64,000 nucleotides of DNA from Parietaria judaica (taxonomy: Eukaryota; Streptophyta; Magnoliopsida; Rosales; Urticaceae). The position numbers and the translations under genes were made by a program. Positions 21,701 through 33,373 of this stretch are shown in pieces (position 1 is the stretch's first letter; the number at the start of each line of letters is the position of its first letter). The notes beneath the pieces are model-generated. The model was not told the origin of the DNA, did not search any database, and saw only the letters and a list, made by a program, of their open reading frames with translations. The stretch covers positions 11,997,501 to 12,061,500 of the forward strand of contig OX940870.1 of the NCBI GenBank assembly GCA_954871525.1, written 5' to 3'.

Positions 21701-22368
21701 TAGAACAAATGTCGTTGACCGTCTCGAACAGGTTACTTTATCAAACTACAACAGCTTCTGTACATCCTTTGTACTTCGTTATTAATTAAGATCTTATGTA
21801 TTATTCCATTCTCTGCCCGGATGTTCTTTTGGCTATATTAATTATTTTTCTTGATACTTTCTTTAGTAAAAATGATAGTATATATTGGTTTTGACACGGT
21901 CCTTGTTGAACGTTGTTTCTGACAGCTGGACGTTTACGACGGCAAAGATACTTCTGAAGGTATCAATCTGAGTTTTCCTAATTGATTTCACTTCCCAGAT
22001 TGTTCTTGCTTTTGTGTTTATATTACTGACTTCCGAGTTAATTCCATTTCCCAGTAATTGCCGAACCTGAAGGCGAAAATCCAACCGCGAACAAAGCTCC
22101 GAAGAGAGGTGCAGCGAAAGCCTCCGACAGTTCCAAGAAGAAGAAAAAGGCTAAGGAATCATCTGATGAGGAAGAAGATGACAACAGTGATGACGACGCG
22201 AGCGAGGGTGACGAGGATGACAGCGATGGACCGGCCAACGGGCAGAGAAAAGCCAACGGGAAGCGAGGTGGGAAGGCGGGAGAGAAACGTGGCCGAGGCC
22301 GCCCGCCTGCTGCAAAAAAAGCTGCCCCGACAAAATCCGGTAAGCGAGGAAGGCCTTGCAAGGCGTAA
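18706..22368 (+). CDS. RCC1-repeat protein, RCC2-like
   Basis: This is a predicted seven-bladed beta-propeller, likely nuclear. RCC1 relatives act on small GTPases, and RCC2/TD-60 works in mitosis and cortical signalling; the plant role is not established. The sixteen coding exons are 18706-18889, 19010-19071, 19185-19252, 19356-19477, 19606-19711, 19844-19895, 20012-20129, 20245-20275, 20386-20409, 20538-20662, 21098-21179, 21290-21412, 21508-21561, 21662-21731, 21926-21959 and 22055-22368. Together they give 522 aa with every phase matching. RCC1 signatures recur: KGQLGHGD, WNKHGQLGSGS, LPQYGQLGHG, WGFGGYGRLG and WGYAQYGELGYG. The C-terminal 100 residues are lysine- and acid-rich and end with AT-hook-like RGRGRPP and GKRGRP. 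Intron 2 appears to have a GC donor (19072), which keeps the frame. The gene is intact. Confidence 0.93.
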
Positions 22369-24734
22369 TTAATTAGCATTATATGCCGCGGTACCAAATT
22401 TTTTTTGTTTGTTTTTTCTCATTGTAGAGAAAAAGGTACGTCGTGGCTGCCTTATTTTATAGGCACTTTCCGGGTTTTCCGTTTCTGACATTTTAATGCG
22501 ACATCAATGAAATCTAGTGTATTGAATCTGTGTACTGAGATAGATTGACATTTTTATATCTAACAGAAAGAAGCCTAGTGAAGTAATTTATTTATTATTG
22601 TTTTCGTTGATTTTTTTTATTTATTTAATGTGTTTTTCTTTATCTTTCATATGCACGCACAAAAATGTGATGCATTTAGTAAATTTTATGAGCGTAATAA
22701 GTGAGCTTAATTGACGATACGTCATGTTTTAAATGCAAAATATTAAGATCTCCATCTAGAATTCTTATGACATTAATGCTCAGCAGAAGCAATACCATTA
22801 CCTTATCCATACATGAGAAGAGAACTATAGGTTATAAGTAACAAGTGGGTGAAGGGTTTCTTATTTATTTTATTATAGTGTATTAAATCTAATATTTGTT
22901 AACTTGGATTTAATATTTGTATGAGGAATGAGGATCTAAAATTTAAGTTCAGAGATCTTATATTCAAAAGATAATGAAATTGTACACTAGTGCAATGTTG
23001 TTACTACTCCAAGCAAAGCAAAAAATAAGTATAAAAGGAGTGATTTTTGCTGGAGATGTTACGCATTTAAGTGATAATACTACTATTATTGGTACTTAAG
23101 CCGTTCGTAGTACTTTCTTTGTCTATGTTTTCTATTTTTCATGTAAAGTTATCTTGTTCGTAGCTTAATGTAAAGTTAATGTATAGTGAAGTAGCTTTTT
23201 TTTTTTCCTTTTGAGAATTCAAATAGAGATAACCCCTGTTAGTTTTCATCATTTTTTTAATGTTGTTGAGTTCAACTCTTTGTTTTACAGGAGGATACAA
23301 GTTTAAATAGTCGTTCCAATTTTTTCATATTAGGTTCAAATCTCTTTTAGTAAGAATACAAATTCAAATGGTCAATCACTAACCTTTGTTAGTCGTGAAT
23401 CAGACTTCTAGGTCTAAGTTTCAGACTGTTTAGAGTTGCCAAAGCGCTCTCAGGTGCGCTTTGGGTTTGTCTTGAAATCTGCGAATACTGTTGTTCATGA
23501 TCTTTTTAGAACGGCGTATTCTTTATCTGATCCTACAGAATAGGTTAGCACTGTTCCAAATTGTATTCGACTTTTTCTTTTGACTAATGCCTAATACATG
23601 ATTTCGTTGATTTAAAAAAAGAAAAGAAAGGAGAAAGATCTAAAAGGTCCAGACGACAATCTTAAAAACGTATGATCGCAAGTTACTGGAAAAAGCTTGC
23701 ATGGAATTTTGGAAGCAATTGATTTGAGCTTGAAATGTACGTTAAGCCTAAAAGTCTCGACTATTTGTATAGTTGTGTTGGGACCATAATAGCACTGAGC
23801 TGATGTTTGTGTGCTTCTAAAGTGAAGAAAAATAAAAGTCGTGAGCAGTTCCATGGCAGCTTTAAACATGTTACCATATATTAAAAATAAAATTGGAATA
23901 AATAAAAGCTAGACGAGTCAATATAAGCAAGCCAAACAGACCCCATCTACTACAATCATGAGATTAAAAATGGTGTATCATATGGTTACAATAAGCCTTT
24001 AAAAATGGAAAATAGCAAGTTGGAATTCTTTATTGTTTATTTATTCACAATCTAACGTAAGAGAGAGAAAGAAATTGAAAATACGTCTGAGATGGTTTCA
24101 GTCTATGTATATAAATAGGAAAAATATTAAGTGGGAAAATATTCCTTAAGATATCCAACCAATCGTGATTTTAACTTATTTTTTTAAGAACGTATCAGTA
24201 TATACTCATATCTATTTTATAGAACCGAACGATCATAAAACAATGTGGATGTCTAATTCAGTCATGTCCTGTTATGTCGATCTTTCACATTAGAGACACG
24301 TGTTACGTGTACATTTAAAATTAAACTTCGATAATTATAAAGTACAAGTACTTTTATGTTATCGAAACGTATGCGAACATTAACTCGATATGGACACAAT
24401 TGGACATAAATATTATTTGTGCTCTTTGAATATTATAACCGCTAGATTTATATTAGAAATATGCAGACATATTTGATACGAAGTTAGGTCCTTATATCGT
24501 AAATATCCTTAGACTAAAGCTTCATCAGATTTGGCCTCGCCAAATGGCAACAAAAAGTTTGAAGCAAGCAAATAAGACCCAGCCATAAGCACATGATGTG
24601 TAAATATAAATTCATATACTATATTCTCAATATATATATGTATGGGAAAATCTATTATGGAATATTGCCTGATTATTTTAGTATTAAATTTATAATTTTT
24701 AATGTGACTTTTCTTTTTATCTAATATAATATAT
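22369..24734. other. Long AT-rich intergenic stretch
   Basis: The left 150 bp are probably the 3' UTR of the RCC1-repeat gene. The rest shows no recognisable gene, RNA or bounded element. Minus-strand open readings at 23612-23869 and 24509-24796 have no recognisable domain and plain AT-rich composition. Confidence 0.45.
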
Positions 24735-24739
24735 ATGGG

Positions 24740-25561
24740 TGTTGAGGGCGATTTGCACCGCCCTCTTTCAGTCACAAAGATAAACACAAGGAACACAAAT
24801 AAAATATGAGCACGTGAATATCTCTGATTTATTATATTTCCGATGAGAACTCGGTTTCTTTCGTTGATTAGCTGGACAATTGAAGAACGGAATTACAATG
24901 ATTTCTTGACTCTTTTCTGATCTTGCTATTCTTGAAATCACTATAAGTTTAGAGACCGAAAACAACAAGAATGCACTCTTTCTCTCTAAGATTGCTCACG
25001 GGATAATTTATGCATGATTTCTAGCTAAGTTTACATGCATATTTATAGCCTTAGGGTTTCTCTAATTCATTTCCCTTCTGGTTCCTCAAATCTCGCTAGG
25101 TTTTCATTCTTTCTTGCTTTGATCGTTGCTGACCTTCCTTGAATACGTTGATTTCCCTTGATTTCCTCACTTGATTAACTGATTCTCCTTTATTCTCGCG
25201 ATTCTGACTTCTTCCTTCATTTAATTCGTTGGGGTTTTGCGATGGACTTTTCCCTTGGTGAGCTTTTACGCGATGAAGCTCTTTTGCGATGAACTTCTTC
25301 TCTGCGGATTCCTCCTCGAAGATCTTCATCGGAGCTCCTTCTTCGAGGATCTTCATCGAAGCTCCTTCGTCGAGGTTCGATGAGATATCTTCGTCGCAGG
25401 TTTGCCTTCGTGACTGAACCTTCGTCGCGGGTTTGCCTTCTCGAGCATGGTCCTCCGTTGACTGAAAGTCAACAAGTTTTCTTGCCCTCATTCCTCGTCA
25501 TTTTGAGATAAAACAACATAAGTTGTGTCAATGATGAATTTGACGAAATCCGACCTTAACA
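24740..25561 (-). mobile_element. Solo LTR, 822 bp, with 5-bp target duplication
   Basis: The LTR runs from TGTTGAGGG to CCTTAACA on the + strand and is flanked by ATGGG on both sides (24735-24739 and 25562-25566), the 5-bp duplication of LTR retrotransposons. The minus strand carries TATAAATATGCATGTAAAC, the same promoter core as the LTR at 54701-55414 (near 55140), so the two belong to related gypsy families. No internal region is present, so the element was reduced by recombination between its LTRs. A 131-codon minus-strand reading at 25096-25491, made of repeated EGAPMKI-type peptides, is carried by the LTR; I do not regard it as a gene. Confidence 0.88.
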
Positions 25562-25566
25562 ATGGG

Positions 25567-26495
25567 CAAATGCAAATCTATTATTGAATATTTCCTGTAC
25601 ATGAATTTTTTGGGGTTAAATTTGTCTACCCAATGGGGCAGTTTTCCCTCTAATCTTTCATCCTTTCCAATTTTTTACCCTTCAAATTTTTATTTTTTCA
25701 ATTTCCCCCTCAAGCTAATCACGTAGTTAATTGTTCGCCCCTCAAAATTCGTATTATCTTAATCAAGAACTGTTAAAGAAATTTCCTAATGAGAGTAGTC
25801 CTTCCTAGAGAGCCCACGAATTTCTCATCTTCTATTTTTGACATGTCATTTGAATATATATATATATATATACACGCATTGATCTGAACATGAACATGTG
25901 ATCTGTAGAGATGCAAGACCATGAATTATATGTATGTTAGTGTATACAGTGACTGGTGAGCCTCCTATGTTCAGACCAATGACCATCCTATACCCTATAC
26001 ATGGCAATTCACCAAATATCTTGACTATGATAGTCTTTTTAAAAAAAATATATATATATTATTGATTAAAATATTCTTTATCCAATTATTTTATATTCAA
26101 AAATGGTATGACAGGTTTGTAATTGTATTTGTATGATTGTGTATGATCCATTACATGAGAGTCTATTACAGTACTATTTGCAGATGATCATATTCATACG
26201 GATAATTGCAGCAAAGTACTAGAATAAATAAAATGCTACATTATAAAACTTTAAATTGAACCATTAAATACCTTAATTCGTAAAATTTGCACCATTTGAT
26301 TGATATGTCTCTGTTAACGTTAAGATATTTACACGTGTATACTTTAAATTTAAATATTTAACATACGGATCTCAAAACATAAAGAAAAACGTGTTCATTT
26401 AGTTGTACACGCCTAATTCAACATTAATAAATATATATGAGACAAAAGTAATAAATTTAAATATTTAATCAGTGCAATTGAAAGATTAAAAACAT
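25567..26495. other. AT-rich intergenic sequence
   Basis: No gene or bounded element is recognised. It contains short TA microsatellites at about 25853-25872 and 26047-26059. Confidence 0.45.
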
Positions 26496-26503
26496 GTCGG
26501 TAT

Positions 26504-26803
26504 TAGAGCTGAAACTCGCGTCTTCGCGAGCCGTCGCGACTCAGTCGCCGGAAGTCATCATTGCAGCCGTCGCGACCCTTCACGTCGTGATGGCTCGCGA
26601 TGGCAGAGAGAGAGAGATAGAGAGAGAACGTGAGACAGCGAGAGAGAGAGGGAGATGAAGAGGGAAGGAATTGCGACGATGAAGCTCATCGCGACTGATC
26701 GCGATTTTCACCGCCGAATCGCGATGCGTCGCGAGTCGCGACGCTCCGGTAGATGTTGCGAGACGTCGCGACGGGCTCCGTTCAGTCGCGAGTTTCAGCT
26801 CTA
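26504..26803. mobile_element. Non-autonomous hAT element, 300 bp, related to the one at 12306
   Basis: The ends are perfect 17-bp inverted repeats, TAGAGCTGAAACTCGCG, flanked by the 8-mer GTCGGTAT on both sides (26496-26503 and 26804-26811). It shares the TAGAGCTG terminus and the TCGCGAC-rich subterminal arrays with the autonomous hAT element 14 kb to the left, and lacks any transposase sequence. Its centre is a GA-rich microsatellite (about 26605-26655). The most likely reading is a MITE mobilised by that family's transposase. Confidence 0.9.
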
Positions 26804-26811
26804 GTCGGTAT

Positions 26812-27842
26812 AATTTGACTAAATTTGCATGTTTTTGAAGCAATATCCCTATTTGTAATTTGAAAACTTTAAATTGCTAAATTGTCATAAGATCAACAAT
26901 ACGAATCACGCTATAATAAAATGACGAGATAAAAATACTCAAAAGGGACAACTCATTATAGGTGGTTTTGGTATTATATTATATTGCATTAAAATAATTT
27001 TTATATTTATTATTTTCCTTAAGTGGTGAATCAATCATAGTGCTTTCGAAAATAAAAATAACAATATATCATTCAAATGCCATAAGGTCCTTCGTAGTCT
27101 CTCCCATGTGATTTGTGGGCCACAATAAATGGCAGAGAGGTCCATATTTTTTTTATATATAAATATAGTATATATATGTTTGTGTATATGTAATATATAT
27201 TTTGGAGTTGTATTGTATGATTCATGTATGATGTATGTTATATGGTGGAGAGTCATTTTGCAGTTGTACCTATTATATTTTTATGTTGAAATTAACTCTC
27301 CACCTATGAGTAAATGACATTATTATCTCTTCCTCTCTTTGTCTTAGCCTTTGCTTTCAATTACATTTTAAAGACCAAACCACTAAAAATTCATTAATTA
27401 TTCCTTAAAATAAAGGTAACCAACAAAATTTCAATTTGTTGCCGTGCCTGCCAAAAACAAAAGTAAAAAATGTTACATATTATTTGTAATGATTGGGAGA
27501 TATATGTTGAAAATTTCAATAAAAGGTAAAATTTATTATGCTGATGAAAAAAAAGGAACATGAAGAAAAAGAAAACGTAATAATAATATATATATATATA
27601 TATTAGCATTATTAGAATATTATTTGTAAATAAATAATTTAGTCGTGACACAATAAATTGAGTTAACAGTTGGTCTAACATGAAATATTATTTTTAAATA
27701 ATTTATATTAAATTGGTAAAATATTATTTTTAGGAGTCAAGATAATAATATGTTGATTCCTTAGATGGCCAACAGATAGTTTATCTTTAAATAGTCAAAT
27801 GGATAAACTGCTAATTTTGAAATCAATTTGGTCGTATATATA
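26812..27842. other. AT-rich intergenic sequence
   Basis: No gene is recognised. A TA microsatellite lies at about 27586-27604. Two overlapping short open readings near 27030-27320 are AT-rich, low-complexity and opposite in strand, and look fortuitous. Confidence 0.45.
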
Positions 27843-28088
27843 AATTATAATGAGAAATTGCTCTAAATAGTTAAATTGAAACATAAATTAGCAAAATAGT
27901 CAAACTTTAGTTAATTTTGTAAACTAGCCAATTAACATGAGGTGACATTTTAATAACATTTTTTTATCTCATGTAATACCCTTTAATTAATCATTTTAAT
28001 TATAATTTTTGTAATAAAAAAATCAGCACAAATCAAACTTAATTAATTATGCACAAATTTAGGAATTTAATAATCAATTTGAATCATT

Positions 28089-28093
<5 letters not shown>

Positions 28094-28180
<87 letters not shown>
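28094..28180 (+). repeat. CT microsatellite, 87 bp
   Basis: An uninterrupted CT dinucleotide run ends 13 bp before the start codon of the captured gene fragment. It was probably part of the source gene's 5' UTR, since long CT tracts are common there. Confidence 0.97.
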
Positions 28181-28182
<2 letters not shown>

Positions 28183-28193
28183 CGAGCGAATCC

Positions 28194-28733
28194 ATGGCGT
28201 CGAAGGTCCCCGACGAGACCTCTCGCAGCGAGTCGGAGGGCGAGAATCGCGCCCTGCACATCAAGGGGAAGCGCGGTCACCTCGTGAGCTTCGCTGACAC
28301 CAAGATCACCTCCGTCCATTTCTTCCACCGTGACGACGATTGCGTCTGCGAGACGCCGCCCAAGCCCCGCTCCAACTCCTCCCCCAACGCTGCGCTGCAG
28401 CCCGACAACGAGCTCGTTGAGTTCTACGGGGACTTGGCCGACGATAGCGACGATTCCGGCGAGGATGAGGAAGGGAGCGCCGAGGGCAGGAAGTCATTTT
28501 TCAGGCCGTTGGGATCCCCGTCTCCGAGGGGAAGCAGCACCGCCGGCTCCGGCGCCTCCAACGACGATGAGATTTCGCTGCCCCCGTCACGCGCGAAGGA
28601 GCTCCTCCATTGGAGCACTCGCTCGGAAACACCGAGGCCACGGCGATCGACAACGAAACTTCGGCGGTCTCACGGGAAAGAGAGAGATTATTTTTTGTAT
28701 TTAAAATATTTGATTATTGTATTTAAATTTTAA
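28194..28733 (+). pseudogene. Captured N-terminal fragment of a KNL1/SPC7-like gene
   Basis: The frame encodes 179 aa. About the first 160 residues are GC-rich host-type coding sequence, and the last 18 run into AT-rich sequence. GHLVSFADTKITSVHFFHRD followed by CETPPKP resembles the N-terminus of plant KNL1/SPC7-type kinetochore proteins, where a V-S-F motif near the start is the docking site of protein phosphatase 1. An acidic stretch (ADDSDDSGEDEEG) and RKSFFRPLGSPSPRGSS also fit that family. The C-terminal kinetochore-binding region is absent. I identify the source from memory of the family, so treat it as likely rather than proven. The fragment might be transcribed from the element, but I see nothing that shows it. 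Confidence 0.55.
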
Positions 28734-28750
28734 TATGAATAATATTTTTT

Positions 28751-28897
28751 ATTGTTAATTTACGTTGATTTGTTGTTAATTTACGTTGATTCGTTGTTGT
28801 TTTACATTAATTAGTTGTTGATTTACGTTAATTCGTTGTTAATTTACGATGATTCGTTGTTGATTTACGTTAATTCTTTGTTGATTTACGTTAAATC
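28751..28897. repeat. 21-bp minisatellite, seven units, inside the Pack-MULE
   Basis: Seven adjacent units of 21 bp follow the pattern GTTGTTAATTTACGTTGATTC, with a few substitutions each. The array lies between the captured gene fragment and the right terminal repeat. Confidence 0.9.
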
Positions 28898-29215
28898 GCA
28901 TCTTTAATTGTTGATATTTAAAAAAAAAATCCAAAAATTATATGAATGTTTTGAATTTAACATTTGAATTATACAAAAAATGGGGGTTTGGTTTTGGTTG
29001 TTACCATATTAATAGTTATTTCAATTAATAACAATATTTTTAATTAATGAAAATAAATGAATTTTATAATTTTATTAAAACATGAGGGCAATAATGTAAT
29101 TGAAATTTTATTTAAATGATTAATTTTATTTTAGTTTACAAAATTAACTAAAGTCTGGCTATTTGCTAAACACACTTTCAAATTTAGCTATTTCTCCAAA
29201 GCGCCCAATTATAAT

Positions 29216-29833
29216 TGCATTAAGTCATTAACGCACGCTATTGTGATTAGAGATCTCAGTACAAAACGACATGCCGTTTGGCATTGGAACATGTCTACAA
29301 CTCTACATGCCAATTGGGCACTATTGGCATGTAGACATGTGATTAAAAATAAAATAAAAAATAGTAATACTTACTATGTGACCATTGTATTGGTCTGCAC
29401 GTGACAGACTCGTGGCATGACACCTCTAAACATATAATTATGCATCTATATCATATATCAAATATCGATCTATATAACATAATTAATAAAAAATGATACT
29501 TTATGCTCGAATTTTTCTTGTATTGTATTTGTATGTAGATCTGATATAATATGCCCTTTTATTATTTTGATAGCATAAAGTGAAGATATATTCGTACTCA
29601 ATGCTTGATTTTGTATGCGATTATCATTAGTTACATTATCAGTAAGTTATAATAGCTTTGACGAGCTCAAGTAATCATTTTTATATGTACCGTATGATAA
29701 TAAACTTTATTTATTTAAAATTTTTACAATGTAATGCTACAAAAAACTACAAAATTGTAAAAGGAAAAATACATTCATGAGAAAAGATGAATGCATATTT
29801 GACAACTATTGAAAAAGAAAAATCGTAGGATAT
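29216..29833. other. AT-rich intergenic sequence
   Basis: No gene is recognised. The segment 29255-29345 contains repeated CATGCCAATTGG/CATGTAGACATGT-type words but no bounded element. Confidence 0.4.
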
Positions 29834-30459
29834 GTCCTAATTGAGATTTAGGCCTATTGGACTTTTTGAATATGACTCGACTACATTAAGGGTGACGAGC
29901 CTATTTGGGCTCGTAAATTAACCATGACATGATTAATTAAGTACTAAAATTAATTAATAATGACTTAATGAGCTTAGCCCATTTATTGGGCCAAAGGCCA
30001 TTACGCCACTTATACCCTTGGACTATAAATACCACATTAAGCTCATAATTAATATAATTCAATCCCTAGCCCTAGATAGGAAATTTCAGCCCCTTCTAGC
30101 CAAGCCCTAGTTGCGAGCTTCTCCTCCCCATGCCGCGTTCAGTTGTCATTCAATCACCTTGAATGACTTAGCAGTCTGACGAGGTGATTTTCAGTCTCAT
30201 AGAGGTTCACGCAACAACGTAGTGGACGAGATAAAGGCTCTACACTTGTGGAGTTGTGATCCGAATTCGGAAGGAATCCGACAAAACACAAACTGGGGAG
30301 AAAGTCAGCCAAACCGCACAAGTTGACAAAAGTACCAAAAGTCTAGTAACGTATCAAAATTGATTCTCTTACTTGTCAAAATTAATCTAGGTTGTTTAAT
30401 TCGAGGATATGCCGAGATTTACACCTCGAGATTGAAAATAATCCTTGAAATACCCAACA
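29834..30459 (+). repeat. Solo LTR related to the copia element at 33374
   Basis: The right end, CCTTGAAATACCCAACA, and the segments AGTGGACGAGATAAAGGCTC, AAAAGTACCAAAAGTCTAGT and GATTTACACCTCGAGATTGA correspond in order to the copia LTR at 33374-34016. It has a TATAAATACC promoter core near 30025. No internal region adjoins it. The left border is approximate and I found no matching target duplication, so this is an older copy of a sister family. Confidence 0.65.
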
Positions 30460-31194
30460 GAAATTTGTGGTAAAAATACAAATAAATTAAGTACAAGTGA
30501 TGATATATTCTTAAAATATCTGTCATGGCATATACTTACTATGATATCAAATGTGTAAGCCTTAGGTCCCCAATGAGTTGTACTATTTTTACTAAAGAAT
30601 ATATCACGCGAAAAGAGAGAGAAAATATACTGTCATTTTGACATTTCATTGTTCGATCGATTTTTTCTTCCTATTAAAACTTTTATAAATTAATAAGGGG
30701 TATTATTAACAAAAGTGGCTAACTTATTATGTTTGTATCGGTTATATAGCCAATGCGATTTAATATCGGCAGTAGTATCTAAAGTTCGTTAATCATTTTT
30801 AATGCAAATTTCCATCCACTTATTTTTTAACACCGTTAGTCAAACGGTGACATGACACCGTTGACCACCACATGGACAACCACGTGCCACGCCACGTCAT
30901 TTTTAATTTTTTAATTTTTTTCTTCAATTTTTCTTAACTAATTGTTTTAATTTATATATAGTTTATTTATTATATTTATAAGTGCGGGTCCTACTATTCT
31001 CTTTCCTCTCTTACGCCGTCACTTGTCTCGTCACTCTCTTTTCTTCTACGTTGCCACGTGTCTTAAGGAGAGTATAATTTTTTTGCTCGTATGAACATGA
31101 TCCTAACTACACCACAAATCACTTATATCATGCCATATAAAATGCATAATTATTTAAATAGGAAATATATTTGTGAATAAGTGATATGTTCTTC

Positions 31195-31430
31195 TCGATT
31201 TTCATGTGTGATTTTTCCGAGCCGGCCTTGGGGTAAAAAAAAAAAATTAGGACTCGGGTTGAATTTTTTGGATCGGGACGGGATTGAGTTTTGGGGTCGG
31301 GTTAGCTTTTTTATGTCGTGCTCGGTTTGATTTTTTATTACCAAGCTCGGTTTAACTTTTTTAGGTCGGGTTTTATTGACTTTTTCAAGCTCAAATTGAT
31401 TTTTTCAGGACGGATTCAGATAAATATATT
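31195..31430 (+). repeat. Degenerate minisatellite, left arm
   Basis: Units of about 25-30 bp follow the pattern GCTCGGTTTGATTTTTT, with G-rich and T-rich halves alternating. The block is the inverted counterpart of 31715-31955. Confidence 0.6.
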
Positions 31431-31714
31431 ATATTCTATCTTAATGGGAATATCAATTTTTTTTTTAACTATCCTTGTATTATTTTGATTAATCTAGAGG
31501 CTTATTTATTTCATAATTCAATGAGGTTTTTTGTTTGATAGAGTAAAGTTTAAAAAATTTAAAACTAAGAAAAATATAGTAATATACATCATACTAGTGC
31601 AAAATCTCGTATAACTTACCAATCATTACCACAAACTCTATAATTGATAATGACCAAGAAAAAATAGTTTTTAAAAAAATATATGCATTACAATGGAATA
31701 AATTTTCCAATTAC

Positions 31715-31955
31715 CTTATAGGAAAAAATTCAACCCGATCATTCAGAAAAATTCAAACCGAGCCCGAACAGGAAAAGTTAATCCGAGCTCCGGCAAGAAA
31801 ATTCAAATTGAGTCTGACCAAACCTGGATAAAAAAATTAAGGCGAACCTTGACGAAAAAAATTAAACCGAACCCGGATGGAAAAATGACATGAGCCCGTA
31901 CCGAAAAAGTGAACCAAAACCTGAAAAGAAAAAAAAAATCAAACCGAGCTATAAC
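31715..31955 (-). repeat. Degenerate minisatellite, right arm (inverted)
   Basis: Units of about 25-30 bp follow the pattern AAAAATTCAAACCGAGCCCG, the reverse complement of the left-arm pattern. The transcript of either strand could fold into a long imperfect hairpin across a spacer of about 285 bp. Confidence 0.6.
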
Positions 31956-32266
31956 TATGTTTCTTATAGTATGACATGATCAATGAATGAGATTCGCACT
32001 TTATAAACAAGTAACTAAATAAACTAAGTAAATTAAATAAACTAAATTGAATTTTTTTTTAAAATGACAAGCCGTGCCACGTGGTTGTCCATGTGGCGGT
32101 CAACAATGCCACATCACTGTTTGACTGACGGTGTTAACAATAAGTGGATGGAAATTTGCATTGAACACGATTAACAAACTTTAGATATTATTGCCAGCAA
32201 TAAATCGCATTGGCTACATAATTGATACAAACTCAATAAGTTAGCTACTTTTGCCAATATTAGAAT

Positions 32267-33368
32267 CGTCAAAATTTATTATACTATTGAATTATTTATT
32301 TATAAAATATTATTATAATCAGTATAATTAGAAGAAAAAATCTCTATATAATGTCAAGAGTATTATAATAATGAAATAGAGATTTTAATAAATAATACTG
32401 ATTATATAAATTCTATTTTAGAGATTATATAGAGATTTTAAGAAAAAACTCTATTGCATGAAGCAAACTCTTGTCGTTTTCATTTGCCACATTTATACTG
32501 GGCCATCTCTAATTATGAAGTCTGACTTTAGGACTATTTTTTGTTTTCTTATTCCAAAACCAACATAAAAAAAAAATATTTGTTATATGTTATTTTATAC
32601 ATAAAAAAATAAATCAACATCGTAACTTTTCACAATTATGAAAAATTAATTAGTAGTTAGATAATTTTTTATTTGTGAGAAAAGTACCTATGTTAAACAC
32701 ATTTCATCAATATATTCGGTGAAATTTTATTATTATTTGTCACATGTCATGCAAGATTAATTGGTTTTTGGTTCATTATTTTAGGATTAATTTAGTTTCA
32801 TTGAGTGAAGTTTTTCTGGAGATTCGGAGTTCAGTATAAAAAAAAAACTATTATTTGAAATTAATTCCTAATTATTGCTTTCTCTCCTATATATAGTTAG
32901 TTTTCCATAAATTTCATCCCAATATAACTAAACAACTTAAATGAGTTCACACAAATGGGGTCATCTAATCTGCCATTTCTTTCCATAATGATGGGTTATT
33001 CCCAATATGATTAACATACAATATAGATAAGCCAAACACCATATATTGTTTTGCTTTTTCTTGAAATTAAAAATAAAAATCAAATTCATGGAATTTGTTG
33101 GCTTGAAGCTATGGACATGTCACTTTTTAGTTGAGTAATTATTGATTTAAATGTTAGTTTTCAATTCACTATCACAAACAGAAACAGAGGTGGTTAAACA
33201 GTTTGATTTTGATTTACTTTAGTGGTATACAAGTCATTATTCTTTAATCATTATTGGTGGGGCTAAATTAAAAAGGTGCTACATAATTGTCTTTCTTTCT
33301 TTTACCCTTTATTTTTCCTAACCAACAAATAATCCATCAAATTAAAACAAAACACACCCATTTAAGGA
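32267..33368. other. AT-rich intergenic sequence with a small foldback
   Basis: No gene is seen. A small inverted repeat at about 32336-32445 has ends AAAATCTCTATATAAT and its complement, possibly a short MITE, without a clear target duplication. The rest is plain AT-rich sequence up to the copia target duplication. Confidence 0.4.
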
Positions 33369-33373
33369 ATTAA

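Larger units (their letters stand above)
27852..29206 (+). mobile_element. Pack-MULE carrying a host gene fragment (1355 bp)
   Basis: The two ends, 27852 to about 27930 and about 29128 to 29206, are inverted repeats of each other at roughly three quarters identity, sharing the block ACTTTAGTTAATTTTGTAAA. Both begin with G at the outer edge. Perfect 9-bp target duplications AATTATAAT flank them (27843-27851 and 29207-29215), the duplication length of Mutator-like elements. The interior holds no transposase. Instead a GC-rich segment of about 590 bp reads like the 5' UTR plus first exon of a host gene, followed by a minisatellite. This is the definition of a Pack-MULE: a Mutator-like element that has captured cellular DNA. 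Confidence 0.88.
30703..32266. mobile_element. Element with about 205-bp terminal inverted repeats, old
   Basis: The arm at about 30703-30910 matches the reverse complement of about 32055-32266 over roughly 205 bp with scattered differences. Shared words include CAAATTTCCATCCACTTATT, ACATGGACAACCACGTG and AAAAGT-GGCTAACTTATT. Long terminal repeats of this kind fit Mutator-like elements, but I could not find a clean 9-bp target duplication, which together with the divergence suggests age. No transposase frame exists inside. The interior contains two minisatellite blocks in opposite orientation, listed separately. Confidence 0.7.

Noticed and set aside
25096..25491. 131-codon minus-strand reading with repeated EEGAPMKI-type peptides
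   Set aside because: It lies entirely inside a solo LTR with clear ends and target duplication, starts near the LTR's own promoter region, and resembles no protein family.
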